In this document: positions 25,517 to 33,855 of the stretch, piece by piece
How the letters are laid out: every line of letters starts with the position of its first letter
How positions within the stretch are numbered: position 1 is the first letter of the stretch
NCBI GenBank assembly: GCA_963733085.1
Contig: CAVTBY010000010.1
Span: forward strand, 124,001-188,000
DNA length: 64,000 nucleotides
Reading direction: 5' to 3'
From: Desertimonas sp963733085
Lineage (GTDB): Bacteria > Actinomycetota > Acidimicrobiia > Acidimicrobiales > Ilumatobacteraceae
Made by a program: the position numbers and the translations under genes
The notes under the pieces: model-generated
Database searches by the model: none
Told to the model about the DNA's origin: nothing
The model's input: the letters and a program-made list of their open reading frames with translations, nothing else

Positions 25517-26604
25517 CAGCCGTCGGCCATCAGCCGGTGGTACCACCTCGTGATGTCGGCGGAATCGTCCTCCATCGGGGCGAACCAACCGCCGTGCCAG
25601 CCGCGCGAGGACATCCCCCGCTGCACCCGCTCGCAGACCGCCCAGTCCTGCCGGTTGACGAGCTCCCACAAGTCACCGGCGTCGGACGGGTCGAACATCG
25701 GCGTAGCCAGCTCGTCGGGGTGGAACAGAAGGTCGCACAGCACCGTCGTCGTGCCCGGCCCCTGGGGAGCGAGGCGGAACGTGGCGACGTGATCGGCGCT
25801 GAGACTGAGCAGCAGGTTGGGGTAGATCAGCTCGCCCTTGTGCCGCGTGCGTTCTGCCCCGTCGAGCTCGGCAAATGGCCGGCGTGTCGACGTGCCGGTC
25901 ATCGTGAACGTCCACGCACCGTCGCGATGGGGGATGCCGTCGGGCCAGTCGAGACCGCCGCCGCCCCGACGAAACGCCGGCACGAGGGCGCACAGCTCCG
26001 GGTGGACCGGTGCGCAGTGGTAGCACTCGTTGTAGTTCTCGGCGAGCACCTTCCAGTTGGCGGCGATGTCGTAACGGAAGGCCAGCCCTCGTCGCAGCTC
26101 GGCGAGCGGGTACCTCCGCACCCGTTCGACCACAGCGCCGAGTTGCGTTGGGAGGTCGTCGACGGGCTTGTCGGACACGAACACGAACCCGCCCCATTCG
26201 GCCACGGCGAGCTCACTGAGACTGATCGGCCGTCCGTCGGCGGTCTCCGGGCGTTCGAAGAACGGCGTCACGCTGAGTTGGCCATCGAGGGCGTAGGTCC
26301 ACCCGTGGTACGGGCATCGAATGACCGCTCCGAACGATCCGCACGGCGGGCCGTCGCGGTCGACGAGCTCGGCGCCGCGGTGCTGGCACACGTTGTAGAA
26401 GGCGTGCAGGCCATCGTCGGCATGGACGACCAACACGGACTCCCCGGCGAGATCAACGAGGACTCGATGGCCCACCACGTCGACGTCCTCGACGCGGGCG
26501 ACGGCGACCCACTGGCGGAACCAGATCCGCTCGCGCTCGGCGGCCCACACCTCGTCGCTGAGGTAGGCGGCGGCCGGCAGGGTTGGCGTGAGGCTGCTGC
26601 TCAC
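25516..26604 (-). CDS. Rieske non-heme iron oxygenase alpha subunit, GbcA/CntA-like
   Basis: A 362-residue oxygenase. The Rieske [2Fe-2S] ligands are Cys73, His75, Cys97 and His100 (CQH...CPYH), with a spacing between the pairs longer than usual. The mononuclear iron site has ENYNECYHCAPVH at residues 189-201 (His196, His201); the ENYxECYHC form is typical of glycine betaine, choline and carnitine oxygenases. GTG 26604 overlaps the stop of the upstream Rieske gene (GTGA). It lies between a second Rieske oxygenase and a sarcosine-oxidase-like gene. Together they suggest stepwise N-demethylation of a quaternary or methylated amine. No reductase gene (GbcB-like) is in the window. Confidence 0.88.
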   Translation of the reverse strand: MSSSLTPTLPAAAYLSDEVWAAERERIWFRQWVAVARVEDVDVVGHRVLVDLAGESVLVVHADDGLHAFYNVCQHRGAELVDRDGPPCGSFGAVIRCPYHGWTYALDGQLSVTPFFERPETADGRPISLSELAVAEWGGFVFVSDKPVDDLPTQLGAVVERVRRYPLAELRRGLAFRYDIAANWKVLAENYNECYHCAPVHPELCALVPAFRRGGGGLDWPDGIPHRDGAWTFTMTGTSTRRPFAELDGAERTRHKGELIYPNLLLSLSADHVATFRLAPQGPGTTTVLCDLLFHPDELATPMFDPSDAGDLWELVNRQDWAVCERVQRGMSSRGWHGGWFAPMEDDSADITRWYHRLMADG

Positions 26605-27608
26605 GTGTTCCCGACTGCGGCAGCCAGTCGAGATTGGAACCAGTGCACGGCACCCTCGTGGCGCGGGCTGAGTGGCCCAGTCACGTAATGCCCGGCATCG
26701 AGGTTGCGCTGGACGGCCTCGCAGATCGCTTGGTCCTCGTCGAGCACAACGTTGGACATCTCGAGCATTCGCTCGATCTCCGCCTCGTCTGTAGGCCGGG
26801 CGAAGTAGTCGTACACCACGCGCGTTCGCCCTGGCCCGTCGGGAACGATGCGCTCGACGTTCATCCCGCCGGCGTACACGTTGACGGCGAGGTTCGGATA
26901 GCGGAACAGCCACGCACCGCCGGAAGGTGAGCCTGCAGCCGTGTTGGCGCGGTGAACGCAGTAGGACTCGTGGGGCACGTTCACTCGATAGGTCGACATG
27001 TCGAGTGCCCGGCTGAGGCTCGGGTGGAGGAGCGACACGTGGTAGCCCTCGAGGTAGTTGTCGGCGTAGGTCTTCCAATTGCAGGTGAGGTGGCGCTCGA
27101 CTCGGCGAAGATACGTGAACGACTCGAGGCCGAACCGCTCGCATTCGGAGGCGAAGGGGGCCATCGCCTCGTCGAACGGTGGCGGGTTCTCACCGAGGTG
27201 GACGAACACGAGGTTGCGCCACTGAGCGGCTGAGATCGGCGTGAGCGTGCGGTCGTCCGGGCACAGCTCCGCTTCGTCGCCGAAGTCACGCGCTGCCTTG
27301 AGCTTGCCGTCCCAGTCGAACGCCCAGCCGTGATACCTGCACACCAGGTTGCCGGCGGTTCCGGAGCCTGGCCACACGATCACCCCGGCGCGGTGGGGAC
27401 AGACATTGTGGAAGCCGCGCAGCGAACCGTCACGCTCGACGACAACGAACACCGGGCTGCCGGCGACGTCCTCGGCGACGTACTGGCCCGGACGCTCGAG
27501 CGCCGCCGCGGGCGCGAACATCAGCCACTCGTCGTGCCAGACCGATCGCCGCTCGCGTTCGAAGACGTCCGGGTCGCCGTACCAGGAGGCAGGAAGCGTG
27601 CGGGGCAC
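26601..27608 (-). CDS. second Rieske non-heme iron oxygenase alpha subunit
   Basis: A 335-residue protein with Rieske ligands Cys70, His72, Cys90, His93 (CPH...CRYH) and mononuclear iron motif DNYLEGYHVSLLH (His190, His195). It is diverged from the next gene, so it is not a recent duplicate. The start GTG 27608 (PRTLPASWYGDPDVFERER) is where similarity begins. The frame is open to 27647, which would overlap the divergent hydrolase gene. It is first in the three-gene operon. The 27-bp gap to the divergent gene leaves little room for separate promoters. Confidence 0.87.
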   Translation of the reverse strand: MPRTLPASWYGDPDVFERERRSVWHDEWLMFAPAAALERPGQYVAEDVAGSPVFVVVERDGSLRGFHNVCPHRAGVIVWPGSGTAGNLVCRYHGWAFDWDGKLKAARDFGDEAELCPDDRTLTPISAAQWRNLVFVHLGENPPPFDEAMAPFASECERFGLESFTYLRRVERHLTCNWKTYADNYLEGYHVSLLHPSLSRALDMSTYRVNVPHESYCVHRANTAAGSPSGGAWLFRYPNLAVNVYAGGMNVERIVPDGPGRTRVVYDYFARPTDEAEIERMLEMSNVVLDEDQAICEAVQRNLDAGHYVTGPLSPRHEGAVHWFQSRLAAAVGNT

Positions 27609-27635
27609 CGCGGGAACGGTACTTTGCCAACCGAC

Positions 27636-29595
27636 ATGACCGAGCACGAGGTGGCCATCGACACCGAAGACGGCGTGCGCCTGGCCGGCAGCCTGTTCCT
27701 CCCTGAGGGCACCGGGCCGTTCGCCGCTCTGCTCGAAGCGCTCCCCTACCGGAAGGACGACGTCACGGCGTCGTACCGGGAGACCTACGCCCGCTACGTC
27801 GACTCGAGGTTCGCGGTGCTGCGCCTCGATTTGCGCGGCACCGGATCGTCGGAAGGCGTGATGACCGACGAGTACCCCGACGTCGAACGGCGCGACCTTC
27901 GTTCGGCGATCGACTGGCTAGCAGACCAGCCATGGTCGAGCGGCCGCGTCGGGATGTTCGGTACGTCGTACTCCGGGTTCAACGCCCTGCAGATGGCCGC
28001 CGACGGTGGCGCGAGCGCACTCGGCGCTGTCGTGGCGATGTACGCCACCGACGACCGCTACACCGACGACGTGCACTGGTGCGGCGGGGTGCTGCGGGCG
28101 ATCGACCTCATCGACTACCCGCTGTACATGATCGCCATGAATGCCCTGCCTCCGGTGCCGGCCATCGCCGGCGATGGCTGGCGGGAGCACTGGCGGCGGC
28201 GAATCGACGAGACACCACCCTGGCTGCTCGAGTGGTTGTCCAATCCGCTCGATGGGCCGACGTGGCGGCGTGGCTCGATCCGCCTCGGAGCCGATGGAGC
28301 CGGCTACGAGCGGATGTCGTGCCCGACGATGCTCGTCGCCGGATGGGCCGACGGCTATCGCAACAACACGTTCCGGGTCATCGAGCAGTACACGCGGAAC
28401 GGCCTGCCGTGGCGCCTCGTCGCCGGGCCGTGGGGCCACCGCAGCCCGCACCACGCCCGTCCGGGACCGACCATCGACGACACGGCCGAGATCCTCGCCT
28501 TCTTCGACGAGCATCTTCGTGACGGACCCCGATCGGCGACGTGCAACGCGCAGATCTTCGTTCGCCGACCCGTGGTACCGCAGCCGGACCTCGACGATCA
28601 TCCCGGGGTGTGGCGCGACGCGGCGACTTGGCCGCATCCCGGCGCACGTCGGCAGACGTGGAATAGCGCGGCGGAGGGCATCGACCACCTCGAGGTACGT
28701 GGCGACGTCGGCATCGCCGCCTGGAACTCGTGCACTGGCTCGCTCCCATGGGGGCAGCCGCTCGACCAGCGCCACGACAATGCCCGGTCGTTGGTCTACG
28801 ACTGGCCGCTCGACGACGCCCACGAGGTGCTCGGCAACGGGGTCGTCCGCCTGCGGATGCGCAGTGATCGGCGCTACGGCCACGTCAGCGCCAAGTTGTG
28901 TGACGTGTTCGCCGACGGGACGTCGGCCCTGATCACCCGCGGCATGCTCGACCTCACCCACCTTGGTTGCTGGCCGGTGGACGCAGCAGGTGTCGTCGGC
29001 GCCACACCGCAACCGCTCGATCCTGGCGAGTGGCTCGACGTGACGGTCGACCTGGAGGCGACGACGTGGACCCTCGCACCCGGTCACGTCCTACGCCTGG
29101 CGATCGCCGGCACCGACTGGCCGAACTGCTGGCCACCACCCGGCCCCGTGACGCTGGAGGTTGATGCGTCGACTGTGTCGGTGGTGCTGCCGATCGTCGA
29201 CGACCTACCGATATCTGCACACCGATTCGGGGCGGGCACAGGCCCAGACCCCGATGAGGCAGACGGCGTCGTGTGGAGTGTCGAGCACGACGTGCTCGGC
29301 CGGTGTACCGAGGTCGTCACGCGCTACGGGGGAACCTACGAGGGGACGCACGGGGCGACGATCACCGACGATTATCGGGGCCGCGTCGGCGTGTCGACCA
29401 TCAACCCCGCCGACGCCTGGGCGGAAGGCTCGGCTTCGTTCGAGATCCGCTGGCCGGAGGCGACCTGCCGCACCGAAGCGGCCCTGACGGTCCGCTCGGA
29501 CGAAGCGGCGCTGCGCGTCGAGATCGACCTCCTCGTCACCGAGGACGGCGCCGAAGTTCGCCCACCGGCACTGGACCGTCACGCTCCCCCGCTGA
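27636..29595 (+). CDS. CocE/NonD family alpha/beta hydrolase (Xaa-Pro dipeptidyl-peptidase-like; frame break near 29556)
   Basis: About 652 residues after correction. The N-terminal alpha/beta-hydrolase has nucleophile motif GTSYSG (Ser111). A helical cap is followed by a C-terminal jelly-roll lectin-like domain (PLDPGEWLDVTVDLEATTWTLAPGHVLRLAIAGTDWPNCWP), the S15/CocE layout. Members cleave acyl esters, peptide bonds or antibiotics; the substrate is unknown. As written, the frame reads through repeat A3 to 29672 with a meaningless tail. Removing one G after GAA near 29556 yields a tail ending HWTVTLPR and a TGA at 29593-29595, typical of the family. It is divergent from the Rieske operon. 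Confidence 0.85.
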
Positions 29596-29603
29596 CCGAC
29601 CAG

Positions 29604-29647
29604 CGATGGGTGTTTAGGGGACGGAACAGTCCCCTAAACACCCATCG
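29604..29647. repeat. type A palindromic repeat, copy A3
   Basis: Perfect 19-bp arms CGATGGGTGTTTAGGGGAC / GTCCCCTAAACACCCATCG around a 6-base GGAACA loop. It lies between the corrected end of the hydrolase gene and the start of the GlsB-like gene. With A4 it brackets that small gene. Confidence 0.95.
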
Positions 29648-29668
29648 GTCGTCTTCTACAGTCCCCGG

Positions 29669-29941
29669 ATGAACATCTTTGGGTGGATCGCCGTCGGGCT
29701 GATCGCCGGCGGGTTCGCCTCGTGGGTCACGCGCGAGGAGCGGAAAGGCTGCCTGTACACGATGGTGATCGGCGTGCTCGGTGCGCTCGTCGGCGGGGCG
29801 ATCGCCCAAGCGGCCGGCGAGGACGGGATCGGAGACTTCAGCTGGCGCTCGTTGCTGATCGCCTTCCTCGGGGCCTGCCTGCTGTTGCTCGTGCTGCAGG
29901 CGATCGGCGGAGTGCGCGGAAACTCGGGCCGCCGCCGTTGA
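29669..29941 (+). CDS. GlsB/YeaQ/YmgE family small membrane protein
   Basis: A 90-residue integral membrane protein with three hydrophobic helices: IFGWIAVGLIAGGFASWV, CLYTMVIGVLGALVGGAIAQAAG, and LLIAFLGACLLLLVLQAIGG. This is the transglycosylase-associated / GlsB stress-response family layout (helix with GL(I/L)AG, then G-rich helix). The family is linked to general or envelope stress, with no known activity. ATG at 29669. The gene is flanked on both sides by type A palindromes (A3 and A4), so its transcript would begin and end near hairpins. Confidence 0.88.
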   Translation: MNIFGWIAVGLIAGGFASWVTREERKGCLYTMVIGVLGALVGGAIAQAAGEDGIGDFSWRSLLIAFLGACLLLLVLQAIGGVRGNSGRRR

Positions 29942-29966
29942 TCGACCGGAGCGGACTCTTCGGCCG

Positions 29967-30014
29967 ACCGATGGGTGTTTAGGGTACGGAACGGTTCCCT
30001 AAACACCCATCGGT
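29967..30014. repeat. type A palindromic repeat, copy A4
   Basis: 21-base arms (ACCGATGGGTGTTTAGGG plus TAC; right arm the complement) with one mismatch and a 6-base GGAACG loop. It lies between the convergent ends of the GlsB-like and OppF-like genes and supplies the stop codon of the latter. Confidence 0.95.
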
Positions 30015-30991
30015 TGCGGGTCGGGGGCGGACAGGGCGTGGCAGGCGGCGAGGTGGCCGGCGCCCTGGTCCTCGAGCTCGACACCGACTGCGGTGCAGCG
30101 GTCGCTGACCCCGAGCCGCGCCGCCTCGCCGCCCAGCAGCACCGGACATCGAGGATGGAATCGGCATCCGACCGGGATCGAGCTGGGGTCGGGGATCTCG
30201 CCGGCGAGGATCTGTGGTTCGACATGCTTCGTCTCCGGCACCACCGACAACAACGCCTTGGTGTAGGGATGCTGAGGCGCTTCCAGCACCTGCTCGGTCG
30301 TTCCCAGCTCGACGACCTTGCCCAGGTACATCACGGCGATGCGGTCGGCGATGTTCCATGCCATGCCGAGGTCGTGGGTCACCGCCACGATCGACAACCC
30401 CGACTCGTCGACGAGCGAACGGAGCAGCAGGAGGATCTCGCCGCGGACGGAGGCATCGAGCGACGCCACCGGCTCGTCGGCGAGGAGCAGCTGCGGGGAC
30501 AGGGCGATCGCTCCAGCGATCAGCACGCGCTGGCGCTGGCCGCCGGAGATCTCGTGTGGGTAGCGGCCAATGAACCGCTCGGCAGGGCGCAGGCCCGCCC
30601 GACCGAGCGCACCGGCGACGAGACCTGTCTCGTCTCCGGTGATCCCATGGATGCGGATCCCCTCGGCCACGGCCTCGTACACCGTGTGCCGCGGGTTGAG
30701 CGCGCCGGTGGGGTCCTGGAAGACCATCTGCACCTTGCGGCGCAAGCCGCGCGCCGCCCGGTGGCCGTAGGCGACGGTCCGCCCGTCGAACGTGACAGAT
30801 CCCGACGTGATCGATTCGAGGCCGAGCACGGCGCGCAGCAGCGTCGTCTTGCCACAGCCCGACTCGCCGACGAGGGCCACAACCTCGCCCCGCCGGACAT
30901 CAAGGCTGACGCCGTCCACGGCGCGGACTGGACCGTGCCTGCTGGCGAACGTGACGTGGACGTCGTCGATGGCGAGCAGCGTCTCATCCAT
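29999..30991 (-). CDS. oligopeptide ABC transporter ATP-binding protein, OppF/DppF-like
   Basis: A 330-residue ATPase. Walker A GESGCGKTT is at residues 42-50; ISGGQRQR, LLLADEP and the switch His (VTHDLG) are present. The C-terminal oligopeptide-type extension carries a cysteine cluster (GCRFHPRCP...DRC), which in DppD-like proteins binds an iron-sulfur cluster. ATG 30991 overlaps the OppD end by 8 bases; upstream codons to 31036 lie inside that gene. The last codons (QPMGV) and the TAG stop come from repeat A4, so the native end may have been altered by the repeat. It is the last gene of the seven-gene peptide operon. Confidence 0.9.
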   Translation of the reverse strand: MDETLLAIDDVHVTFASRHGPVRAVDGVSLDVRRGEVVALVGESGCGKTTLLRAVLGLESITSGSVTFDGRTVAYGHRAARGLRRKVQMVFQDPTGALNPRHTVYEAVAEGIRIHGITGDETGLVAGALGRAGLRPAERFIGRYPHEISGGQRQRVLIAGAIALSPQLLLADEPVASLDASVRGEILLLLRSLVDESGLSIVAVTHDLGMAWNIADRIAVMYLGKVVELGTTEQVLEAPQHPYTKALLSVVPETKHVEPQILAGEIPDPSSIPVGCRFHPRCPVLLGGEAARLGVSDRCTAVGVELEDQGAGHLAACHALSAPDPQPMGV

Positions 30992-31952
30992 CGGTCGTCC
31001 CGACGTGGACGCACGCGGCCCGGCGACCAGCGGCACTGAGACGCAGCATGACGTCGTGCGACCGGCACTCGTCGATCACCGCGTCGCACCGCGGGGCGAA
31101 CGGACATCCGCCTGGCAGGTCGGCGGGGTTCGGCGGGTCGCCGCGCAGACCGCTCGGCGCCATCCGGGACGCGGGGTCGCCGATCAGCGGAAAGGCCCGG
31201 GCCAGCGCCTGGCTATACGGATGCAACCCGTTGACGAACACCTCCTCGCTCGGCCCTTCCTCGACGATCCGGCCGGCGTACATGATCGCCAGCCGACGGC
31301 ACGTCGACGTCAGCAGCGACAGGTCGTGGGTGATGAACAACATCGCCAACCCCTGGTCGCGCTGCAGGTCGGCGAGCAACCGGAGGACCTGGGCTTGGAC
31401 CATCACGTCGAGCGCCGTCGTCGGCTCGTCGGCGATGAGCAACGAGGGCTCGCACGCCAGGGCCAAGGCGATGAGCACGCGCTGGCGCTGGCCCCCGGAC
31501 AGCTGGTGGGGGTACGAGTTGGCCCGGTTCGACGACAACCCGACGCGCTCGAGCAGGTTGATCGTCCGGCGACGCGCGGCGCGGCCGTCGGATGAGGAGT
31601 GCAGTTGGATCACCTCGTCGATCTGGGCGCCGACACGTTGCACGGGGTTGAGAGCGTGCAGCGCGCCTTGGAAGACGATGGCGGCCGACGTCCAGCGCAC
31701 GGCGCGGAGCCGCTGGGGCGTCATCGCGAGGACGTCTTCGCCGTCGAGGAGCACCTTCCCCTCGACGTGGGTGCTCGGCGGCAGCAGCCGCAGCACGGCG
31801 TTGGCGATCGTCGACTTTCCGCACCCCGACTCCCCGGCCAGCCCGACGGTCTCGCCGGGTTCGATCGTCAGATCGATCCCCCGCACGGCCGGCACGTCGC
31901 CGCGCTCGGAGCGATAGGTGACGTGGAGCCCCCGAATCTCGAGAACCGTCAT
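30984..31952 (-). CDS. oligopeptide ABC transporter ATP-binding protein, OppD/DppD-like
   Basis: A 322-residue ATPase, partner of OppF. Walker A GESGCGKST is at residues 40-48; LSGGQRQR, LLIADEPTTALD and FITHDLS follow. The C-terminal Cys motif reads GCPFAPRCDAVIDEC. ATG 31952 overlaps the upstream permease stop (ATGA). The open frame upstream to 32648 is the permease gene read in another frame. The two ATPases form the heterodimeric motor of the importer. Confidence 0.91.
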   Translation of the reverse strand: MTVLEIRGLHVTYRSERGDVPAVRGIDLTIEPGETVGLAGESGCGKSTIANAVLRLLPPSTHVEGKVLLDGEDVLAMTPQRLRAVRWTSAAIVFQGALHALNPVQRVGAQIDEVIQLHSSSDGRAARRRTINLLERVGLSSNRANSYPHQLSGGQRQRVLIALALACEPSLLIADEPTTALDVMVQAQVLRLLADLQRDQGLAMLFITHDLSLLTSTCRRLAIMYAGRIVEEGPSEEVFVNGLHPYSQALARAFPLIGDPASRMAPSGLRGDPPNPADLPGGCPFAPRCDAVIDECRSHDVMLRLSAAGRRAACVHVGTTDG

Positions 31953-32872
31953 CGCTCGCGCAGCCTCGGATCGAGGATCTCCTCGATGGCCCGACCGACG
32001 AGCGTGAAGGCGAGCACGACGACGACGATGCCGATGCCCGCCGGCAGGTAGTACCACCACGCTTGCCTGGTGATCGCCCCGGCGGAGTGCGCCTCGTCGA
32101 GCATCTTGCCCCACGACGGACGGGCCGGGTCGCCGAGGCCGAGGAACGCCAGCGTGGTCTCGGTGAGGATGCAGATCGGTACGGCCAGCGTCGTGCTGGC
32201 GAGGATCAGCGGGGCGACCGCCGGCAGCACGTGGCGCCGCACGACGTGCCAGCGCCCGGCGCCGAGCGAGGTGGCCCGGTCGACGTACAACCGCCGTTTG
32301 GCGGTGAGCACCTGGGCGCGGATGATCCGCGCCGTCCCCGGCCATGACGTGATGGCGATGACGATCACGATGTTGCGCAGCGATCGGTCGAGCACCGTTG
32401 CTATCACGATGGCAAGCGGCAGGAACGGGATGACGAGAAACCAGTCGGTGAGGCGCATCAACACGCCGTCGATGCGCCCCCCGAAGAAGCCGGCAGCGAT
32501 GCCGACGACGGCCCCGATCACGACCGTCAGCAAGGTCGCCGTGACACCGACGAACAGGCTGACGCGTGCGCCCCAGACGAACTGGGCGGACACCGACCGT
32601 CCGAGGTTGTCGGTGCCCATCGGGAACGCCCGGCTCGGTGACTCCCACACGGGATTGATGATCGAGTCGACAGCACTGAGCCCTGACTGTGGGCTGATGA
32701 CCGGCGCCAGCAGGGCCATCAGAATGAACCCGGCGAGCACCACGAGGCCGATCATCGCCAGGGTGTCGCGCCGGAACGCCGAGCCGAAGCCGCGCACGGC
32801 GGCCACCCGGCGAGCCCGCACGAGCGACCGAGGCGAAAGCCCGGTCGCCGTTGCCGCGACCTCGCTACTCAC
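31949..32872 (-). CDS. oligopeptide ABC transporter permease, OppC/DppC-like
   Basis: A 307-residue membrane protein with an N-terminal OppC_N-like helix (DTLAMIGLVVLAGFILMALLAPVI). It has PMGTDNLGRSVSAQFVWGARVSL and the EAA loop (RATSLGAGRWHVVRRHVLPAVAPLI), all diagnostic of OppC/DppC. GTG 32872 overlaps the OppB stop (GTGA). It ends LVGRAIEEILDPRLRER, the usual C-terminal signature. The frame is intact. Confidence 0.92.
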   Translation of the reverse strand: MSSEVAATATGLSPRSLVRARRVAAVRGFGSAFRRDTLAMIGLVVLAGFILMALLAPVISPQSGLSAVDSIINPVWESPSRAFPMGTDNLGRSVSAQFVWGARVSLFVGVTATLLTVVIGAVVGIAAGFFGGRIDGVLMRLTDWFLVIPFLPLAIVIATVLDRSLRNIVIVIAITSWPGTARIIRAQVLTAKRRLYVDRATSLGAGRWHVVRRHVLPAVAPLILASTTLAVPICILTETTLAFLGLGDPARPSWGKMLDEAHSAGAITRQAWWYYLPAGIGIVVVVLAFTLVGRAIEEILDPRLRER

Positions 32873-33837
32873 CTTCCCCCGATCCGTGGATCGAGCCAAC
32901 CGAGGGTCAGGTCGGCGATCAGGTTGAGGATGATCACCGCCGCGCTGCTGAGCAGGAACAGGCCCTGGAGCATCGGGAAGTCGGGGCCACGGATCGCCTC
33001 CAGCGTCGCCTGACCGATGCCCGGCCAGGAGTAGATCGCCTCCACGGCGATCGCTCCCGAGAGCACGAAGCCGAAGTTCAACGCCGACAGGCTGACGACC
33101 GGCAGCAACGCGTTCGGAACGGCGTGGCGGCGGCGAACGGCCGAGTCGCGTAGCCCCTTGGCGCGGGCCAGCAGGATGTACTCCTCGTTGACGGTGTCGA
33201 GGATCGACGAGCGCATCACGATCATGTACTCGCCGATGTACGCGAGCATCAGCGTGAGGGCGGGCAGCGCCATGTGGTGGGCCTGGTCGAGGATCGCCGA
33301 GAGCCCCGACGAGGAGCTGCCGGCGTCCTCGAATCCGCCGGTCGGGAACAGCGGCCAGCGCACGGCGAACAACCACAGCAGGACCATGCCGAGCCAGAAG
33401 TCGGGAACGGAGTACAGGAACATCGACGCCGACGTGGACGTCGCGTCGAAGGCACCGCGGCGGCGCCATCCGGCGTACGTGCCGGCGACGACACCAACGA
33501 CCATCGCCAGGAGGGTCGCCGTGCCGACAAGGAACACCGTCGGCCACAGCGCCTCACGGATCTCGGTCGTCACCGGCCGATTGCTGAGGAACGAGTCACC
33601 GAGGTTGCCGCGCAGCGTCTGGCGGACGTAGGCGACGAACTGTTCGAACTTCGACCCGTCGAGGTTGAACTCGGACCGCCGGCGCGCCAACTGGTCGTCG
33701 CTGAGGTTGCGGCCGCGGAACAGCTTCGCCGTCGGGTCGTCGTTGACGACGCGGAACAGGAAGAAGTTGAAGACGAGGACGAACGCCAAAGTTCCCGCCG
33801 CGCCGGCGACCTTCGCCAGGACGAACTTGGCACGCAC
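32869..33837 (-). CDS. oligopeptide ABC transporter permease, OppB/DppB-like
   Basis: A 322-residue permease. It has an N-terminal membrane anchor, NLGDSFLSNRPVTTEIREALWPTVFL, multiple helices, and an EAA loop (YILLARAKGLRDSAVRRRHAVPNALLPVVSL). The segment YSWPGIGQATLEAI is the OppB family hallmark. GTG 33837, 18 bases after the binding-protein stop, is the probable start. With OppC it forms the membrane channel. Confidence 0.92.
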   Translation of the reverse strand: MRAKFVLAKVAGAAGTLAFVLVFNFFLFRVVNDDPTAKLFRGRNLSDDQLARRRSEFNLDGSKFEQFVAYVRQTLRGNLGDSFLSNRPVTTEIREALWPTVFLVGTATLLAMVVGVVAGTYAGWRRRGAFDATSTSASMFLYSVPDFWLGMVLLWLFAVRWPLFPTGGFEDAGSSSSGLSAILDQAHHMALPALTLMLAYIGEYMIVMRSSILDTVNEEYILLARAKGLRDSAVRRRHAVPNALLPVVSLSALNFGFVLSGAIAVEAIYSWPGIGQATLEAIRGPDFPMLQGLFLLSSAAVIILNLIADLTLGWLDPRIGGR

Positions 33838-33855
33838 GGGTGTGTTGCTTGACCG

